A stretch of 64,000 nt of DNA from VFKI01 sp033762075 (GTDB taxonomy: Bacteria > Pseudomonadota > Gammaproteobacteria > DSM-16500): assembly GCA_033762075.1 (NCBI GenBank), contig JANRLY010000054.1, positions 19,296 through 83,295 of the forward strand, written 5' to 3'. A program made the translations under genes and the position numbers. Position 1 is the stretch's first letter, and each line of letters begins with the position of its first letter. The notes below the pieces were generated by a model that was not told the origin of the DNA, made no database searches, and saw only the letters and a program-made list of their open reading frames with translations. Below, piece by piece: positions 17,020-26,119 of the stretch.

Positions 17020-17559
17020 TTATTCGAATTGATATTCGGCGCTTAACATGACTGGTGCAGTAATGCCACCATTGTATGCACTGAGAGAAGCATTAGAGTA
17101 GTGCAGTGCGCTGAGTATCAATGAAAATTGTTGTTGACGGCCTATCGCAATCCCGCCGCCGACTTGATCTTGAAACGCGAAATGCATACCCATATTATGC
17201 TCAGGATAGAGGCGAGTGCGCGTCATCCAAGATACCCCAATAGAGATATTAAGAAAAGGTGAAATAAAGCTTTTGAAAAAATAGTGTCTAAAAACGGGTG
17301 CAATGGCGTAGATGCTCACGCTACCTCGGTTGGGGACATTATTAAGCCACCAATGACTAAAGCTCATGTCAATATAGACGCGGCTCTTAGGCCAAACGAG
17401 TCTCTTGGGTTGATAAAGGACAGCAACACGATAACCATGTAAATGAGGTGGATCTTCATTACCATAGGCTTTTGAATATGAAAATCCGATAGGGATCGCA
17501 AAAGCAGAGGTGGAAAAAAAAGCAAACAGGCAAAGTAAAAAAGTTGATAGAAAATACAC
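17020..17559 (-). CDS. pagL: PagL-like lipid A 3-O-deacylase
   Basis: PagL is an outer-membrane beta-barrel that removes the 3-O-acyl chain of lipid A, blunting TLR4 recognition. The 179-residue product has a signal peptide ending AFA and alternating beta-strand character with a C-terminal aromatic region (SAEYQFE). The catalytic pair fits H153 and S155 in ALHYSNASL, as in the family HxSN motif. Start is GTG 17559, with AGGA 9 nt upstream. Placement before mrdA is unusual. The overall match is by motif and topology only; another acyloxyacyl hydrolase subfamily is possible. Confidence 0.75.
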   Translation of the reverse strand: MYFLSTFLLCLFAFFSTSAFAIPIGFSYSKAYGNEDPPHLHGYRVAVLYQPKRLVWPKSRVYIDMSFSHWWLNNVPNRGSVSIYAIAPVFRHYFFKSFISPFLNISIGVSWMTRTRLYPEHNMGMHFAFQDQVGGGIAIGRQQQFSLILSALHYSNASLSAYNGGITAPVMLSAEYQFE

Positions 17560-17660
17560 GAGAGATCATCCTGATAATGTTAAAAATTCAGGTGATCTGA
17601 ATATCATAGATTTAAGTTGGCGGCAAGAATTGTTGAGAAATTTCCTTTCTCTAGCGCTTC

Positions 17661-17740
17661 TTTATTCAAACTCAGGGATGCGCATCCCTGTGCGCGATGC
17701 TACCTTCGTTAGAGTCGCAACGCCCTTCGTTTTGAATAAA
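17661..17740. repeat. 80-bp element with perfect 10-bp terminal inverted repeats
   Basis: TTTATTCAAA (17661-17670) and TTTGAATAAA (17731-17740) are perfect inverted repeats. Inside lies a 16-bp perfect palindrome AGGGATGCGCATCCCT (17674-17689). It lies between the divergent-side start of pagL and the end of hemH. It has no coding capacity; a miniature mobile element or a structured RNA/operator are both possible. Confidence 0.55.
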
Positions 17741-17775
17741 TAAACTTCTCCAAGGAGTTTGCTGGTGCTCAAGCT

Positions 17776-18720
17776 TCAACTTTTGTTTTGCACCAAATTG
17801 ACAAGTAACTCAATCTGCGCTTCAGTATCATTTAATGCAGGGATATAGTGAAAACTTTTTCCACCATGTTCTATGAATTGTTCCTTGCCGCGTAAGGCTA
17901 TTTCTTCCAATGTTTCTAGACAATCCACAGCAAACCCGGGACAAATGACGTGAATATCTTTAATGCCCTTTTGAGGTAATGATTTTAAGAATACATCCGT
18001 GTAAGGTGTGAGCCATTCTGTTTTACCTAACCGGGATTGAAAAGTTATCGCATAATCATTTGTTGTGAGATTTAATTCACGTACGATCAATTCTGTTGTC
18101 AGTTGACATCTTTCAGCATAAGGATCGCCTAAATCGACGTAACGCTTCGGTATGCCGTGATAAGAAAAAACTAAAAATTTTTGTCCATGTGTTTTCCAAG
18201 TAGCTTGGATTGAATGCGCAATTGCACGAATATAATTTGGATTATCTGCATAATCTTTTGTTAAAAAAATTTCTGGTAGGTTGCGCCATGTGTGGAGTGC
18301 TTTTGTGGCTTGATCAAATGTAGAGGCTGTACTTGTTGCTGAGTATTGAGGGAAAAGGGGTAAAACAATTATTTTTGAAACATTTTGTTGATGTAGCTTT
18401 TTTAGAGCATCAGGAATAGAAGGATTGCTGTAATGCATGCCTAATTCTACAGGGTATTGGAGTTTTTGCTGAAGTTTTTCAGCAATGTTCTGAGAGTGAA
18501 TGAGTAACGGCGAACCCTCGGGTGTCCAAATGGCGCTGTATAGTTTTGCTGAACGCTTTGAGCGGAGAGGTAAGATAAAGCCGTTGAGGATGGGTCGCCA
18601 AATGATTTGTGGAATTTCAACAACACGTTTATCTGTTAAAAAAGATTTCAGATATTTTTTAACCGCAGCAGGTGTGGGTGCGTCGGGTGTGCCAATGTTA
18701 GTGAGGAGAATGCCAATCAT
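17776..18720 (-). CDS. hemH: Ferrochelatase
   Basis: Inserts ferrous iron into protoporphyrin IX, the last step of haem synthesis. The 314-residue product has the family start GILLTNIGTPDAPTPAAVKK, the active-site His in LVFSYHGIPKRYVDLGDPY, and VICPGFAVDCLETLEEI with the conserved Glu cluster. The ATG overlaps the htpX stop as ATGA, so hemH is the third gene of a lemA-htpX-hemH operon. Confidence 0.96.
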   Translation of the reverse strand: MIGILLTNIGTPDAPTPAAVKKYLKSFLTDKRVVEIPQIIWRPILNGFILPLRSKRSAKLYSAIWTPEGSPLLIHSQNIAEKLQQKLQYPVELGMHYSNPSIPDALKKLHQQNVSKIIVLPLFPQYSATSTASTFDQATKALHTWRNLPEIFLTKDYADNPNYIRAIAHSIQATWKTHGQKFLVFSYHGIPKRYVDLGDPYAERCQLTTELIVRELNLTTNDYAITFQSRLGKTEWLTPYTDVFLKSLPQKGIKDIHVICPGFAVDCLETLEEIALRGKEQFIEHGGKSFHYIPALNDTEAQIELLVNLVQNKS

Positions 18721-19760
18721 TTTGTGGATTGCCTAAAACCCAGTGCTGCAAGACGATCATTGATATCTGGATGTGTTGAAAACAAATCTGAGAATGAGCT
18801 AGTGCGCTCAATACCGGCTTGTATCGGATCAAAAATGTAAGCTTCACGACGCACATTTTCGTGCGGTGTGCGTTGGTATTCAGCGCCTTGCGCATCCCTG
18901 TTTTCAAGGTGATCATTTTGAATTTTAAGTAATGCTGAAGCGAGCGGTTGATTGTCGCGAGTTAATTCAACGCAGCCTGCGTCTGCCATAAATTCTCGGG
19001 TGCGACTGAGATACATCAATAATAAAATATTAATGACGGGCAATAAATAACGGAGCAACATCACAATCATAAAGAGGCCAGCATTACCACGATCATTTTC
19101 ATCGCGCCGACGATCACTATAAAGCATGCTATAAAATAACATATCAATGACCATAACAATTAAATTTGCTAAAACAGATGCCATCAAGGTGAGTTTGATA
19201 TCCATGTGGCGAATATGGCTCAGTTCATGTGCCATGACGGCTTGTAATTCGCTTCGATTTAATTTTTCTGCGAGTCTGCGGGTGATAGCAACCATGGCGG
19301 ATTTTTCACTATAGCCGCTTGCAAATGCATTCATATAATCAGCCTCAATGAGATAAACGCGCGGCATATAGCGCAATCCTGCAGCAATTTTCATTTCTTC
19401 GACAACATTATACAGTTGTTGTTCTACAGCATCTCGCGCTGTTTCAGGCGTGATCTCGTGATATTCTGTGCCGAGTAACATGAGTTGATCGTGAAAACTA
19501 AATGTGACTAATAAAGAGATACCCGCAACAGCGCACATGACCAGAGTTGCAATAGGCATCATTTGAAGGGTGAGTAAGGCTTGTAAGATTTGTGAGGGGA
19601 GTGCATTCGGATAATGTGCCATCCCCATTGAGACATCGACTAATAAACCAATCGCGAGATAAATTAAAACAAATAAACTGATCACAATGATCGTTTTACG
19701 GTTATTTTTTTTTAACGTTTCTCGCCAATTAGCTGTGCTGAATTGCTCAATTGAACTCAC
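18717..19760 (-). CDS. htpX: HtpX-like M48 membrane metalloprotease
   Basis: Inner-membrane zinc protease of the M48 family (347 residues). The site HELSHIRHMDIKL holds HExxH, with the third ligand Glu expected in SRTREFMADAGCVELT. Two TM helices near the N terminus and two around ~195-245 fit HtpX topology; the C terminus has the FSTHPDINDRLAAL motif. The GTG start overlaps the lemA stop (GTGA). LemA next to HtpX is a recurrent pairing. Confidence 0.88.
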   Translation of the reverse strand: MSSIEQFSTANWRETLKKNNRKTIIVISLFVLIYLAIGLLVDVSMGMAHYPNALPSQILQALLTLQMMPIATLVMCAVAGISLLVTFSFHDQLMLLGTEYHEITPETARDAVEQQLYNVVEEMKIAAGLRYMPRVYLIEADYMNAFASGYSEKSAMVAITRRLAEKLNRSELQAVMAHELSHIRHMDIKLTLMASVLANLIVMVIDMLFYSMLYSDRRRDENDRGNAGLFMIVMLLRYLLPVINILLLMYLSRTREFMADAGCVELTRDNQPLASALLKIQNDHLENRDAQGAEYQRTPHENVRREAYIFDPIQAGIERTSSFSDLFSTHPDINDRLAALGFRQSTK

Positions 19761-20335
19761 AATTTCACCGTGTAATTTTCTTGTTCTGCAACTTTTGCTT
19801 CGGCCAGTTGCCAGTAAGGATAATCAAAATTTAATTTAGTTTTAAATGCGCCGACAACCATTGAAGTAAAGAAAGCTTTTTTAGTGGCGTTATAATGTTC
19901 AACGCTATCGTTGTAAGATTGTTTAGCATAAGCCAATTTATTTTCAGTGCTGACAATTTCTTCTTGGAGTTGCATACAATTTTGATTGGCTTTGAGATCA
20001 GGATATTGTTCAAAAACCACGTTGATTTTGGCAGCAATGTCAGAAATGCCATTTTCGGCGGCAATACGGGATTTTTCATCGCCAGATGCTTTGGCTTGTT
20101 GGGCTTGGTTGCGTAATGCTACCACGTCTTTTAATGTGGTTTGTTCATAGTCCATGTATTTTTTGACAACATTAATTAAGGACTCAAATACTTTAAAGCG
20201 ACGGTCAAGTTGAATGTCGATTTGTTTTTGGTTGTTACGAATCGCTTCGATGAGCGCGATCAGCTGATTGTAAGTAAAAACAACAAAAGCGGCGATTGCG
20301 ACGACAACAATAACAATAATAACGCCTGTACTCAT
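19757..20335 (-). CDS. lemA: LemA family protein
   Basis: Membrane-anchored helical protein (192 residues): an N-terminal TM segment (GVIIVIVVVAIAAFVVFTY) followed by the LemA domain, with ALIEAIRNNQKQIDIQLDRR, then AENGISDIAAKINVVFEQYP and a C-terminal FDYPYWQLAEA close to the family FxF/F motif. The biochemical role is not settled; pairing with an HtpX-type protease is common. GAGG precedes the ATG. Confidence 0.88.
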   Translation of the reverse strand: MSTGVIIVIVVVAIAAFVVFTYNQLIALIEAIRNNQKQIDIQLDRRFKVFESLINVVKKYMDYEQTTLKDVVALRNQAQQAKASGDEKSRIAAENGISDIAAKINVVFEQYPDLKANQNCMQLQEEIVSTENKLAYAKQSYNDSVEHYNATKKAFFTSMVVGAFKTKLNFDYPYWQLAEAKVAEQENYTVKL

Positions 20336-20385
20336 GGTTGATACCTCTTGAGATGGTGGGGAGTAATTATATAGTGATTCAAGCG

Positions 20386-22020
20386 CTATGGAAATATTTC
20401 ATGCCAGCCTGACCAGGGTTTGGATTGAGGCGAAACAAAAGCAATGGCATTTAACGCAGCAGATTCATCTGAGCTCACTGTATTCCAAGCTGAGCCATCC
20501 CAGTGGCGAATGTTACCGCCATTGCCAGCGGCCCAGGCATCATTAAGTTGAGGAATCGCAACTGACCACCAGGTCGTACTGCCGCCAATGTTCTGTGAAG
20601 ACCAGCTGCTGCCGTTGTAAACAATTGCAACACCGCTATTTCCCACTGCCCAACCATAATTAGCTGTACCGCTTCCATCCGTATCCAGCATAGTAATGCC
20701 ATTTAATTGCGTTGTTGTAGGCGATGTTACTGTACTCCAGGTGCTACCATTCCATTTGAGAATTCTTCCAGAAGCGCCGACAGCCCAAGCTTCACTCATT
20801 GAAACAACATACACGCCAAATAAATTATTGGTGACGGAGCTAGTATCAGTGACCCAATTACTGCCATTGTATTTTAAAATTGTACCGCTTTGTCCGACGG
20901 CGAAGCCAATTGTGCCAGCTCCTGTGCCCGTTGTATTGATCACATGGACAGCGTTTAAATTTTGAATCGCGGAAGAAGTTCCATCAGCAGGAATGCTGGG
21001 TGATGTTGAGGGTGTGAGCTCAACCCAGCTAGCCCCATTCCAGTATAAAATCGTATAACGATAGTTTCCGGATGAGCAAGTGGTGGCGCGTGTTCTCACG
21101 CCGACAGCCCAGGCCTGTGTGGCAGAAACGGCAGAAATACCATTGATATTTTGACCACTGCAAGCGCCTGCAACCACTGAAACATTCCATGTTGACCCAA
21201 GTAAATGCAAAAAAATAAAATTGGTTCCTGATGTGTCACCCGTTGCCCAACCATCTGCATTTGATAAGAGGCTGATGGCATTTAAATTGACACGATTAGA
21301 TGGATTTGAAATGGAAGCATTTGTCCAAGATAATGCTGTTGGATAATTCCAGTGTGTCAAAATGAAACTATTACCAGAACGGTCACCGACGGCCCAACCT
21401 TCCTGTAATTGAATGCCTTGCTGTTGCTCATTTTTCCAAAGTGTTGCACTTGAATTAGGGATGTAACCAATAGAATCGAGTGAACATTGAAATTGTGAAA
21501 CATAAGTTCCGCTCGCGTGTGTACTGGCAATCGTATTATCAATGCCTCGTTTTAATCCAACTAAACTACTTCCAGAAATACTTGAGTAACTAATTGCTTC
21601 ACGATCAATTGATACACGACCACTGGGTGCAAAACCGGTTGTGCTCGTTAATGTGAGCGAAGTAGCAGAGGCGGTGAGTGCGCCATTTAATGTTGTATTC
21701 GCGTAAAAAGGTGAACCTGAAACAGTTGTCGCAGTAAATGTGCCGCTACCAACACTACTATCTGTTAAATTGCTCTCTCCTGTGATGGCACTGCAGGCTG
21801 TTCGTGGATTAGTTCCTGTGAGGAAGGGTGTTTGTAAAAATCGAGTGGATTTTTCTAACCCGCTTGCTGCAATATCAAAAGCGGTTTCTGCTTGTGTAAA
21901 TTGATTTGTTGAAAATGCACTGCTAGAAATCATATAAGCCACTGACACGCCGAGAAATCCAATTACCATGATGAGTAAAACAGCCACTAACATGAGATAA
22001 CCTTGTTGACTGCGCATCAT
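20386..22020 (-). CDS. mshP: MshP-like pilin with seven-repeat propeller-like tail
   Basis: A 544-residue protein in the mshP position. The N terminus (QQGYLMLVAVLLIMVIGFLG) is a MshP/PilX-type hydrophobic helix without the usual Glu5. Residues ~112-175 contain a beta-rich insert (SATSLTLTSTTGFAPSGRVS). From ~208 to 530 there are seven repeats of a W/F-A-V-G...G...W-N-G-S-x-W type, at 208, 257, 303, 372, 411, 456 and 495, suggesting a seven-bladed beta-propeller. Typical MshP proteins are far shorter. The tail may serve as a tip adhesin replacing the missing MshQ (inference). ATG overlaps the mshO stop. Confidence 0.75.
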   Translation of the reverse strand: MMRSQQGYLMLVAVLLIMVIGFLGVSVAYMISSSAFSTNQFTQAETAFDIAASGLEKSTRFLQTPFLTGTNPRTACSAITGESNLTDSSVGSGTFTATTVSGSPFYANTTLNGALTASATSLTLTSTTGFAPSGRVSIDREAISYSSISGSSLVGLKRGIDNTIASTHASGTYVSQFQCSLDSIGYIPNSSATLWKNEQQQGIQLQEGWAVGDRSGNSFILTHWNYPTALSWTNASISNPSNRVNLNAISLLSNADGWATGDTSGTNFIFLHLLGSTWNVSVVAGACSGQNINGISAVSATQAWAVGVRTRATTCSSGNYRYTILYWNGASWVELTPSTSPSIPADGTSSAIQNLNAVHVINTTGTGAGTIGFAVGQSGTILKYNGSNWVTDTSSVTNNLFGVYVVSMSEAWAVGASGRILKWNGSTWSTVTSPTTTQLNGITMLDTDGSGTANYGWAVGNSGVAIVYNGSSWSSQNIGGSTTWWSVAIPQLNDAWAAGNGGNIRHWDGSAWNTVSSDESAALNAIAFVSPQSKPWSGWHEIFP

Positions 22021-22490
22021 GCAAGATTCTCCGGAAAAATAGCGGTACTCGCCGTGAAATTTGCATTGCTTTGCGTCACATTGATGCTCATTGCAATATA
22101 TCGAATTGAAGCAGTGGTGGCTGTGGTGTTACCACTTGAATCATAATAGGTGAAAGAAATAGAGGTAATTCCGCTCGCTAAAATTTGAGAATTGCGTAAG
22201 AGATTAGTGCCGCTCAATGTATAACTCACGCTGCTCCCGGAAAAATCAGTAAAGGTAAGTTGCGAAGAAGTGGCTGTGCTTATACTACTGGAAGAACGAA
22301 TTGCTCGAATATCTCGCGTCATGCGTTCTAAGGCGATCCGCGCTTGTTGTTCTGCGTTGGTGGCATTTTCTCCCGCCAAATAAGCATTTAATCCTTGCGA
22401 TATCATTTTCATTGAAACAACCACAATAATACCTGCTAAAACAATTGTGATAACAAGTTCGATGAGCGTAAATCCTGTTTGTCTATGCAT
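22017..22490 (-). CDS. mshO: MshO-like minor pilin
   Basis: Type IV prepilin of 157 residues with leader MHRQTG and mature N terminus FTLIELVITIVLAGIIVVVS (Glu5 present), the processing site for a prepilin peptidase. The helix is followed by NAEQQARIALERMTRDIRAI, a motif common in MshO/GspJ-type minor pilins. It overlaps mshP by 4 nt and follows mshD by 1 nt. Assigned to MshO by order C-D-O-P and by the motif. Confidence 0.78.
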   Translation of the reverse strand: MHRQTGFTLIELVITIVLAGIIVVVSMKMISQGLNAYLAGENATNAEQQARIALERMTRDIRAIRSSSSISTATSSQLTFTDFSGSSVSYTLSGTNLLRNSQILASGITSISFTYYDSSGNTTATTASIRYIAMSINVTQSNANFTASTAIFPENLA

Positions 22491-22491
22491 A

Positions 22492-22890
22492 TCAATACGC
22501 AGCCAATAAAGTAGTTAGTACAGCATCGCCATTTCCACTCACGGTGACCGTAACAGTTTTATAATTTGCATCGCTATTGAGTGTTGTGCAAACAATATTA
22601 ACACTCATTGTATAACCGCTAGGCGCAGTACAAAAAGCAGGTACGGATGTGCTTGGGCACGGAATTGTGCTGTAACCGTTCATCCGTCGCTGCCCAATGA
22701 ACCATTCCATGCAGCGACGTGCAGTTTGTGCGGCAATCATTTGTTGATGCACTGTCGGCATTTTTTCTAGCGATGTGTAAAATGATAGAAGTAATGTTGA
22801 AGCTAATAATCCAGTGATAATAATAAACAAAACAACTTCAATTAATGTAAAACCTTGTTGTGATTTTAATGTGTGTATGTTCTTTGTCAT
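22492..22890 (-). CDS. mshD: MshD-like minor pilin
   Basis: Prepilin of 132 residues with a leader ending QQG and mature FTLIEVVLFIIITGLLAST (Glu5 present). The globular part has two cysteines (PCPSTSVPAFC) and a third at VCTTLN. It overlaps the upstream mshC ORF (ATGA). The MshD assignment rests mainly on operon position. Confidence 0.75.
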   Translation of the reverse strand: MTKNIHTLKSQQGFTLIEVVLFIIITGLLASTLLLSFYTSLEKMPTVHQQMIAAQTARRCMEWFIGQRRMNGYSTIPCPSTSVPAFCTAPSGYTMSVNIVCTTLNSDANYKTVTVTVSGNGDAVLTTLLAAY

Positions 22891-23366
22891 GGGGCGGTCA
22901 CTCGTCCGGTTTCTGGCACAATAGAAACGGTTGTCGTATTACTGCCAGCACTTAGATTGATGACAGCTGTCGAGGCAAGAGCAGTTCCTGGCGAGCCAGT
23001 ATCTGTGTAAGGCACGCCTTTACCATCAAAGGCAACGAGGTTATTGGGTAAATTGGTGAGCGTGCCGAAAGTGATTCCGCTGCTGAGTGTTGCTGTGGTT
23101 CCTCCAGATGTGAGTTGAATTGCTGTTCCTGCACTATTTAAAATTTGATATGTCGTTGAGCTCATCTTCACGAAACGATACCGTTGACCTGTTGTCATTG
23201 ATAAAGTCTGCGCGTAGCGAAGATCAGCGGCAATTTGATTGGCTTGGCTTGCTAGATTGATCGTTGCGCTTGACCAGTTGAAATATGCTTTTGTCGCAAG
23301 AATGCTCATGATAATGATAACTATAATGAGCTCAATCAGTGTAAAACCTGCTGCCTTGCGATGCAT
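22887..23366 (-). CDS. mshC: MshC-like minor pilin
   Basis: Prepilin of ~159 residues from ATG 23366 (MHRKAAG leader, then FTLIELIIVIIIMSILATKA). The longer in-frame ORF adds 14 residues before the leader, which would be atypical. The body has ADLRYAQTLSMTTGQRYRF, a GspH/FimT-type segment often found in MshC. First gene of the minus-strand pilin operon, divergent from mshI. Confidence 0.78.
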   Translation of the reverse strand: MHRKAAGFTLIELIIVIIIMSILATKAYFNWSSATINLASQANQIAADLRYAQTLSMTTGQRYRFVKMSSTTYQILNSAGTAIQLTSGGTTATLSSGITFGTLTNLPNNLVAFDGKGVPYTDTGSPGTALASTAVINLSAGSNTTTVSIVPETGRVTAP

Positions 23367-23469
23367 TGATATTTTCCATAAAAATGTCGAGTCAGAAGAG
23401 TGTAGCAAATTTTTCTCATTTGTTAGAGAATAAGTATCATTTTTTCAAGGATGGAGAAAGGCTTTGCTT

Positions 23470-24534
23470 GTGAGACAGGGTGGTTTCTTCCAGCAATTAA
23501 AAGCCTGGCGTTCTCGGATCTTCCGACATGGTTCTCAACGAATGGCCGGCGGATTGTGTGCTCTTGGTATTGCGCATGACGAAATTATACTTGCTATTAA
23601 TCGTCGTCCTAATCAATTTCAGCTAGATGAATTGATTGTTGTACCGCGCGAAAAAGAAACACCTCTGTCTGATATTTTGTCTGCTGTAGTAGAAAAATAT
23701 CAGCTTGAAGAAATGCCTTGTACCTTGATGCTGCAGCCTCACGAATATGAATTATTTCTTTTAGATAACCCGCCTGTTAAAAAATCAGAATTTCAATCTG
23801 CGATTCGTTGGAAAATTTTAAGTCTCATCCATTTTCCTTTGGACGAAGCTATTATTGATCACTTTCAAGTCCCTCTGCAAAAGACACATAATCCACAGCA
23901 AATGATTATGGTTGCAGTCACGAGAAAAAATTTACTTCAAGCTTATAGCAAAGCAATTAAGCAATCACGCCTTGATCTCACTGCAATAACGATCCAAGAA
24001 ATGGGTTTGCGGAATGCTACAGTGCTATTCGACGATGATCTTAAGTCAACGGCTCTCATTTATCTGCAAGACCAAGGAAGTGAAATTTTGATCGTAAATA
24101 ATAAATTGCTTTATTTTCACAGAGACCTCAAGCTTCGCTTGAAAGAGTTTGAGTCACTAAAAGATTTTACAGAGACATCCTCCCATGAGGTTCTTGATCA
24201 TTTGGCGCTTGATATCCAGCGTTCTTTTGATTATTACCAAGCGCAATGGCGAAAACCATTGCCAGCACGCATTTATTTAATCATTGCAAATGGGGTGTAT
24301 CCCATAGAAGCAATGACGCGTTATTTGGTGAAACGTTTAGCAATTGAGGTCAATGCATTTGATCTCCGTTTTGCGATAACGATAAAACAAAACATACCTT
24401 CCGAATTAATCAATCAATATCTGGCTATTATTGGGGCTGTTTTGCCACAACAAGATATCATGATGAAGAGCAATGATTTAAATAATCCGCCAGAAAGTGT
24501 GCATAAGGAATCGGCTCATGCAACAGCAGATTAA
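23470..24534 (+). CDS. mshI: MSHA biogenesis protein MshI (PilM-like)
   Basis: Cytoplasmic actin-like component of the pilus inner-membrane platform (~354 residues). It resembles PilM/MshI: LGIAHDEIILAINRR, the SEFQSAIRWKILSLIHFPLD segment, and a phosphate-binding-like ALIYLQDQGSEILIV. Start is either GTG 23470 (AAAGG at 8 nt) or TTG 23464 (GGAG at 7 nt); I prefer GTG. First gene of the plus-strand msh operon, divergent from the pilin operon with ~100 nt between them. Confidence 0.78.
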   Translation: MRQGGFFQQLKAWRSRIFRHGSQRMAGGLCALGIAHDEIILAINRRPNQFQLDELIVVPREKETPLSDILSAVVEKYQLEEMPCTLMLQPHEYELFLLDNPPVKKSEFQSAIRWKILSLIHFPLDEAIIDHFQVPLQKTHNPQQMIMVAVTRKNLLQAYSKAIKQSRLDLTAITIQEMGLRNATVLFDDDLKSTALIYLQDQGSEILIVNNKLLYFHRDLKLRLKEFESLKDFTETSSHEVLDHLALDIQRSFDYYQAQWRKPLPARIYLIIANGVYPIEAMTRYLVKRLAIEVNAFDLRFAITIKQNIPSELINQYLAIIGAVLPQQDIMMKSNDLNNPPESVHKESAHATAD

Positions 24535-25105
24535 TTTTGTGCCTTATCTTCCTATGGAAGTTGAAAATCAATTGACATTGTCATGGCGGCAAATGACGCG
24601 AATTTATGCTGTTTTTATCACGTTTTGTTTTATTTTTTCTTCTTATGGAATTTGGCAAGTGCATCGCAGAGGGATCGAAATACTTCATTTGAATAACATG
24701 CTTAATATTCAAGAACAACGGATGCAGGCATTAATTGCAGAATATCCTGGGCTTGATGCGAACAACTTAACAGTGAATTCAGATCAAAAAAGTCGTGTCG
24801 TCAAGCAATTAGAAGCGTATCTATCTGTTGGAAATAAACCAGGGGATGTCTTAACCGCACTTTCAAAAGCAGTTGTTGATGGCTTATGGCTTAAAGAAAT
24901 CACGCTTACAGAAGGTAACAGCAAGCTTGAATTGCTAGGCCAAGCTATTCGTGCTGATGTGGTGCAAGTGTTTATTGCGCAGTTGACAAAGCAGCCTATA
25001 TTTTCAGGGATATCGTTTCAGGCGGCTGAAGTTACTCAATCAACAGGGAAAACAAATGAGGGAAAAGTGATTTCTTTTAAAATTATTTCAGGGCCTGCGA
25101 AGTGA
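24518..25105 (+). CDS. MshI2/PilN-like pilus assembly protein
   Basis: Bitopic inner-membrane protein (195 residues). The N terminus MQQQINFVPYLP is the PilN-type motif (INLLP-like) that contacts PilM; one TM helix (~22-40) and a coiled coil follow, then a small ferredoxin-like periplasmic domain. ATG 24518 with AAGGAA at 7 nt is preferred over the longer frame. It overlaps mshI by 17 nt. Confidence 0.75.
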   Translation: MQQQINFVPYLPMEVENQLTLSWRQMTRIYAVFITFCFIFSSYGIWQVHRRGIEILHLNNMLNIQEQRMQALIAEYPGLDANNLTVNSDQKSRVVKQLEAYLSVGNKPGDVLTALSKAVVDGLWLKEITLTEGNSKLELLGQAIRADVVQVFIAQLTKQPIFSGISFQAAEVTQSTGKTNEGKVISFKIISGPAK

Positions 25106-25779
25106 TGATAAATAAAATTACACTTGCCTTAATCAAGATTAAACAATGGATTAAAACATGTAGTCTAAAACAACGTATTGGATTATTTTTAGGATTTATC
25201 CTTATCACATGGTTGTTGTGGCAGGGATTACTTTTTCATCCGGTGACTGTTGCTACACAAAAAAAAATAGACGAAATAAAGACGTTACAGCAAAAAATAA
25301 CTGAGCTCACTGTAGCTGGAGACTCCATTGAAAAAAAAGCACGAGATGCTCAGTGGAAACAACAAATGCAAAAAAATAAACAGTTAGACGATGTCTTACA
25401 GCAATTAACACAGCAAATGCGCGCATCTGTCAATCAAGCTATTTCAGTTAAACAGTTACCTCAGTTGACAGCAGATATCTTATCGGCTCAGCAAGCTATT
25501 TTAATTGATGCCGTTCGTAATTTTCCAACAACGCCTTGGGTGGCGTCTCCAATTGAAGGCGTTGTTTTACCCGACAATATAAGCAACATTCAAAAATTTC
25601 CATTTGAAATTGTTTTTCATGGCCAATTTACTGAATCAGTAGAATATTTAAATCGTTTAAGTCGCCTGCCATGGCGCATATCCTGGGATACATTACATTA
25701 TCAAGTGAGCAAATGGCCTGAAGCTGATATCAGAGTGAGCTTTCATGTATTGGGCCAACAAAAAACAGGTATCTCATGA
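25102..25779 (+). CDS. mshJ: MshJ-like (PilO-type) pilus assembly protein
   Basis: Bitopic membrane protein (225 residues): one TM helix (~26-45, LFLGFILITWLLWQGLLF), a long coiled coil, and a small C-terminal domain with FPFEIVFHGQFTESVEYLNR, the MshJ/PilO signature around a conserved E-Y-L. Start GTG 25102 or ATG 25105; both overlap the previous stop. Identification by topology, motif and place between mshI2 and mshK. Confidence 0.75.
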   Translation: MMINKITLALIKIKQWIKTCSLKQRIGLFLGFILITWLLWQGLLFHPVTVATQKKIDEIKTLQQKITELTVAGDSIEKKARDAQWKQQMQKNKQLDDVLQQLTQQMRASVNQAISVKQLPQLTADILSAQQAILIDAVRNFPTTPWVASPIEGVVLPDNISNIQKFPFEIVFHGQFTESVEYLNRLSRLPWRISWDTLHYQVSKWPEADIRVSFHVLGQQKTGIS

Positions 25780-26117
25780 CTCAATTGCGCGCTATGATCC
25801 TACTGTTATCATTATCGAGCTTGATCTCTGCGCATGCGAGCGCAATAATCTTACGCGACCCTACGCAACCTTATGAGGCGCAAAAGGGTCAAGCTGCACT
25901 AGGTACTCAGTATCAGCGTCCAGGGTTGAGTGCGATTATCATTTCTGGGCGCCAACGACTTGCTGTATTGGACAATAAAATTGTCACAATAGGAGAGAGC
26001 GTGAATGGAAATACCGTTATTGATATTCAACCGAATACAGTTGAATTACGGGGCGCGGCGGGTAATGTAACATTGTTTCTTCTCAATCAATCCGTCAAAA
26101 ATGAAACAAAGGAATGA
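25776..26117 (+). CDS. mshK: MshK-like (PilP-type) periplasmic protein
   Basis: A 113-residue secreted protein with signal MTQLRAMILLLSLSSLISAHASA. The mature part has DPTQPYEAQ and a small beta-domain (LSAIIISGRQRLAVLDNKIV ... NGNTVIDI), typical of MshK/PilP proteins that link the platform to the secretin. ATG overlaps the mshJ stop. Confidence 0.75.
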   Translation: MTQLRAMILLLSLSSLISAHASAIILRDPTQPYEAQKGQAALGTQYQRPGLSAIIISGRQRLAVLDNKIVTIGESVNGNTVIDIQPNTVELRGAAGNVTLFLLNQSVKNETKE

Positions 26118-26119
26118 AT

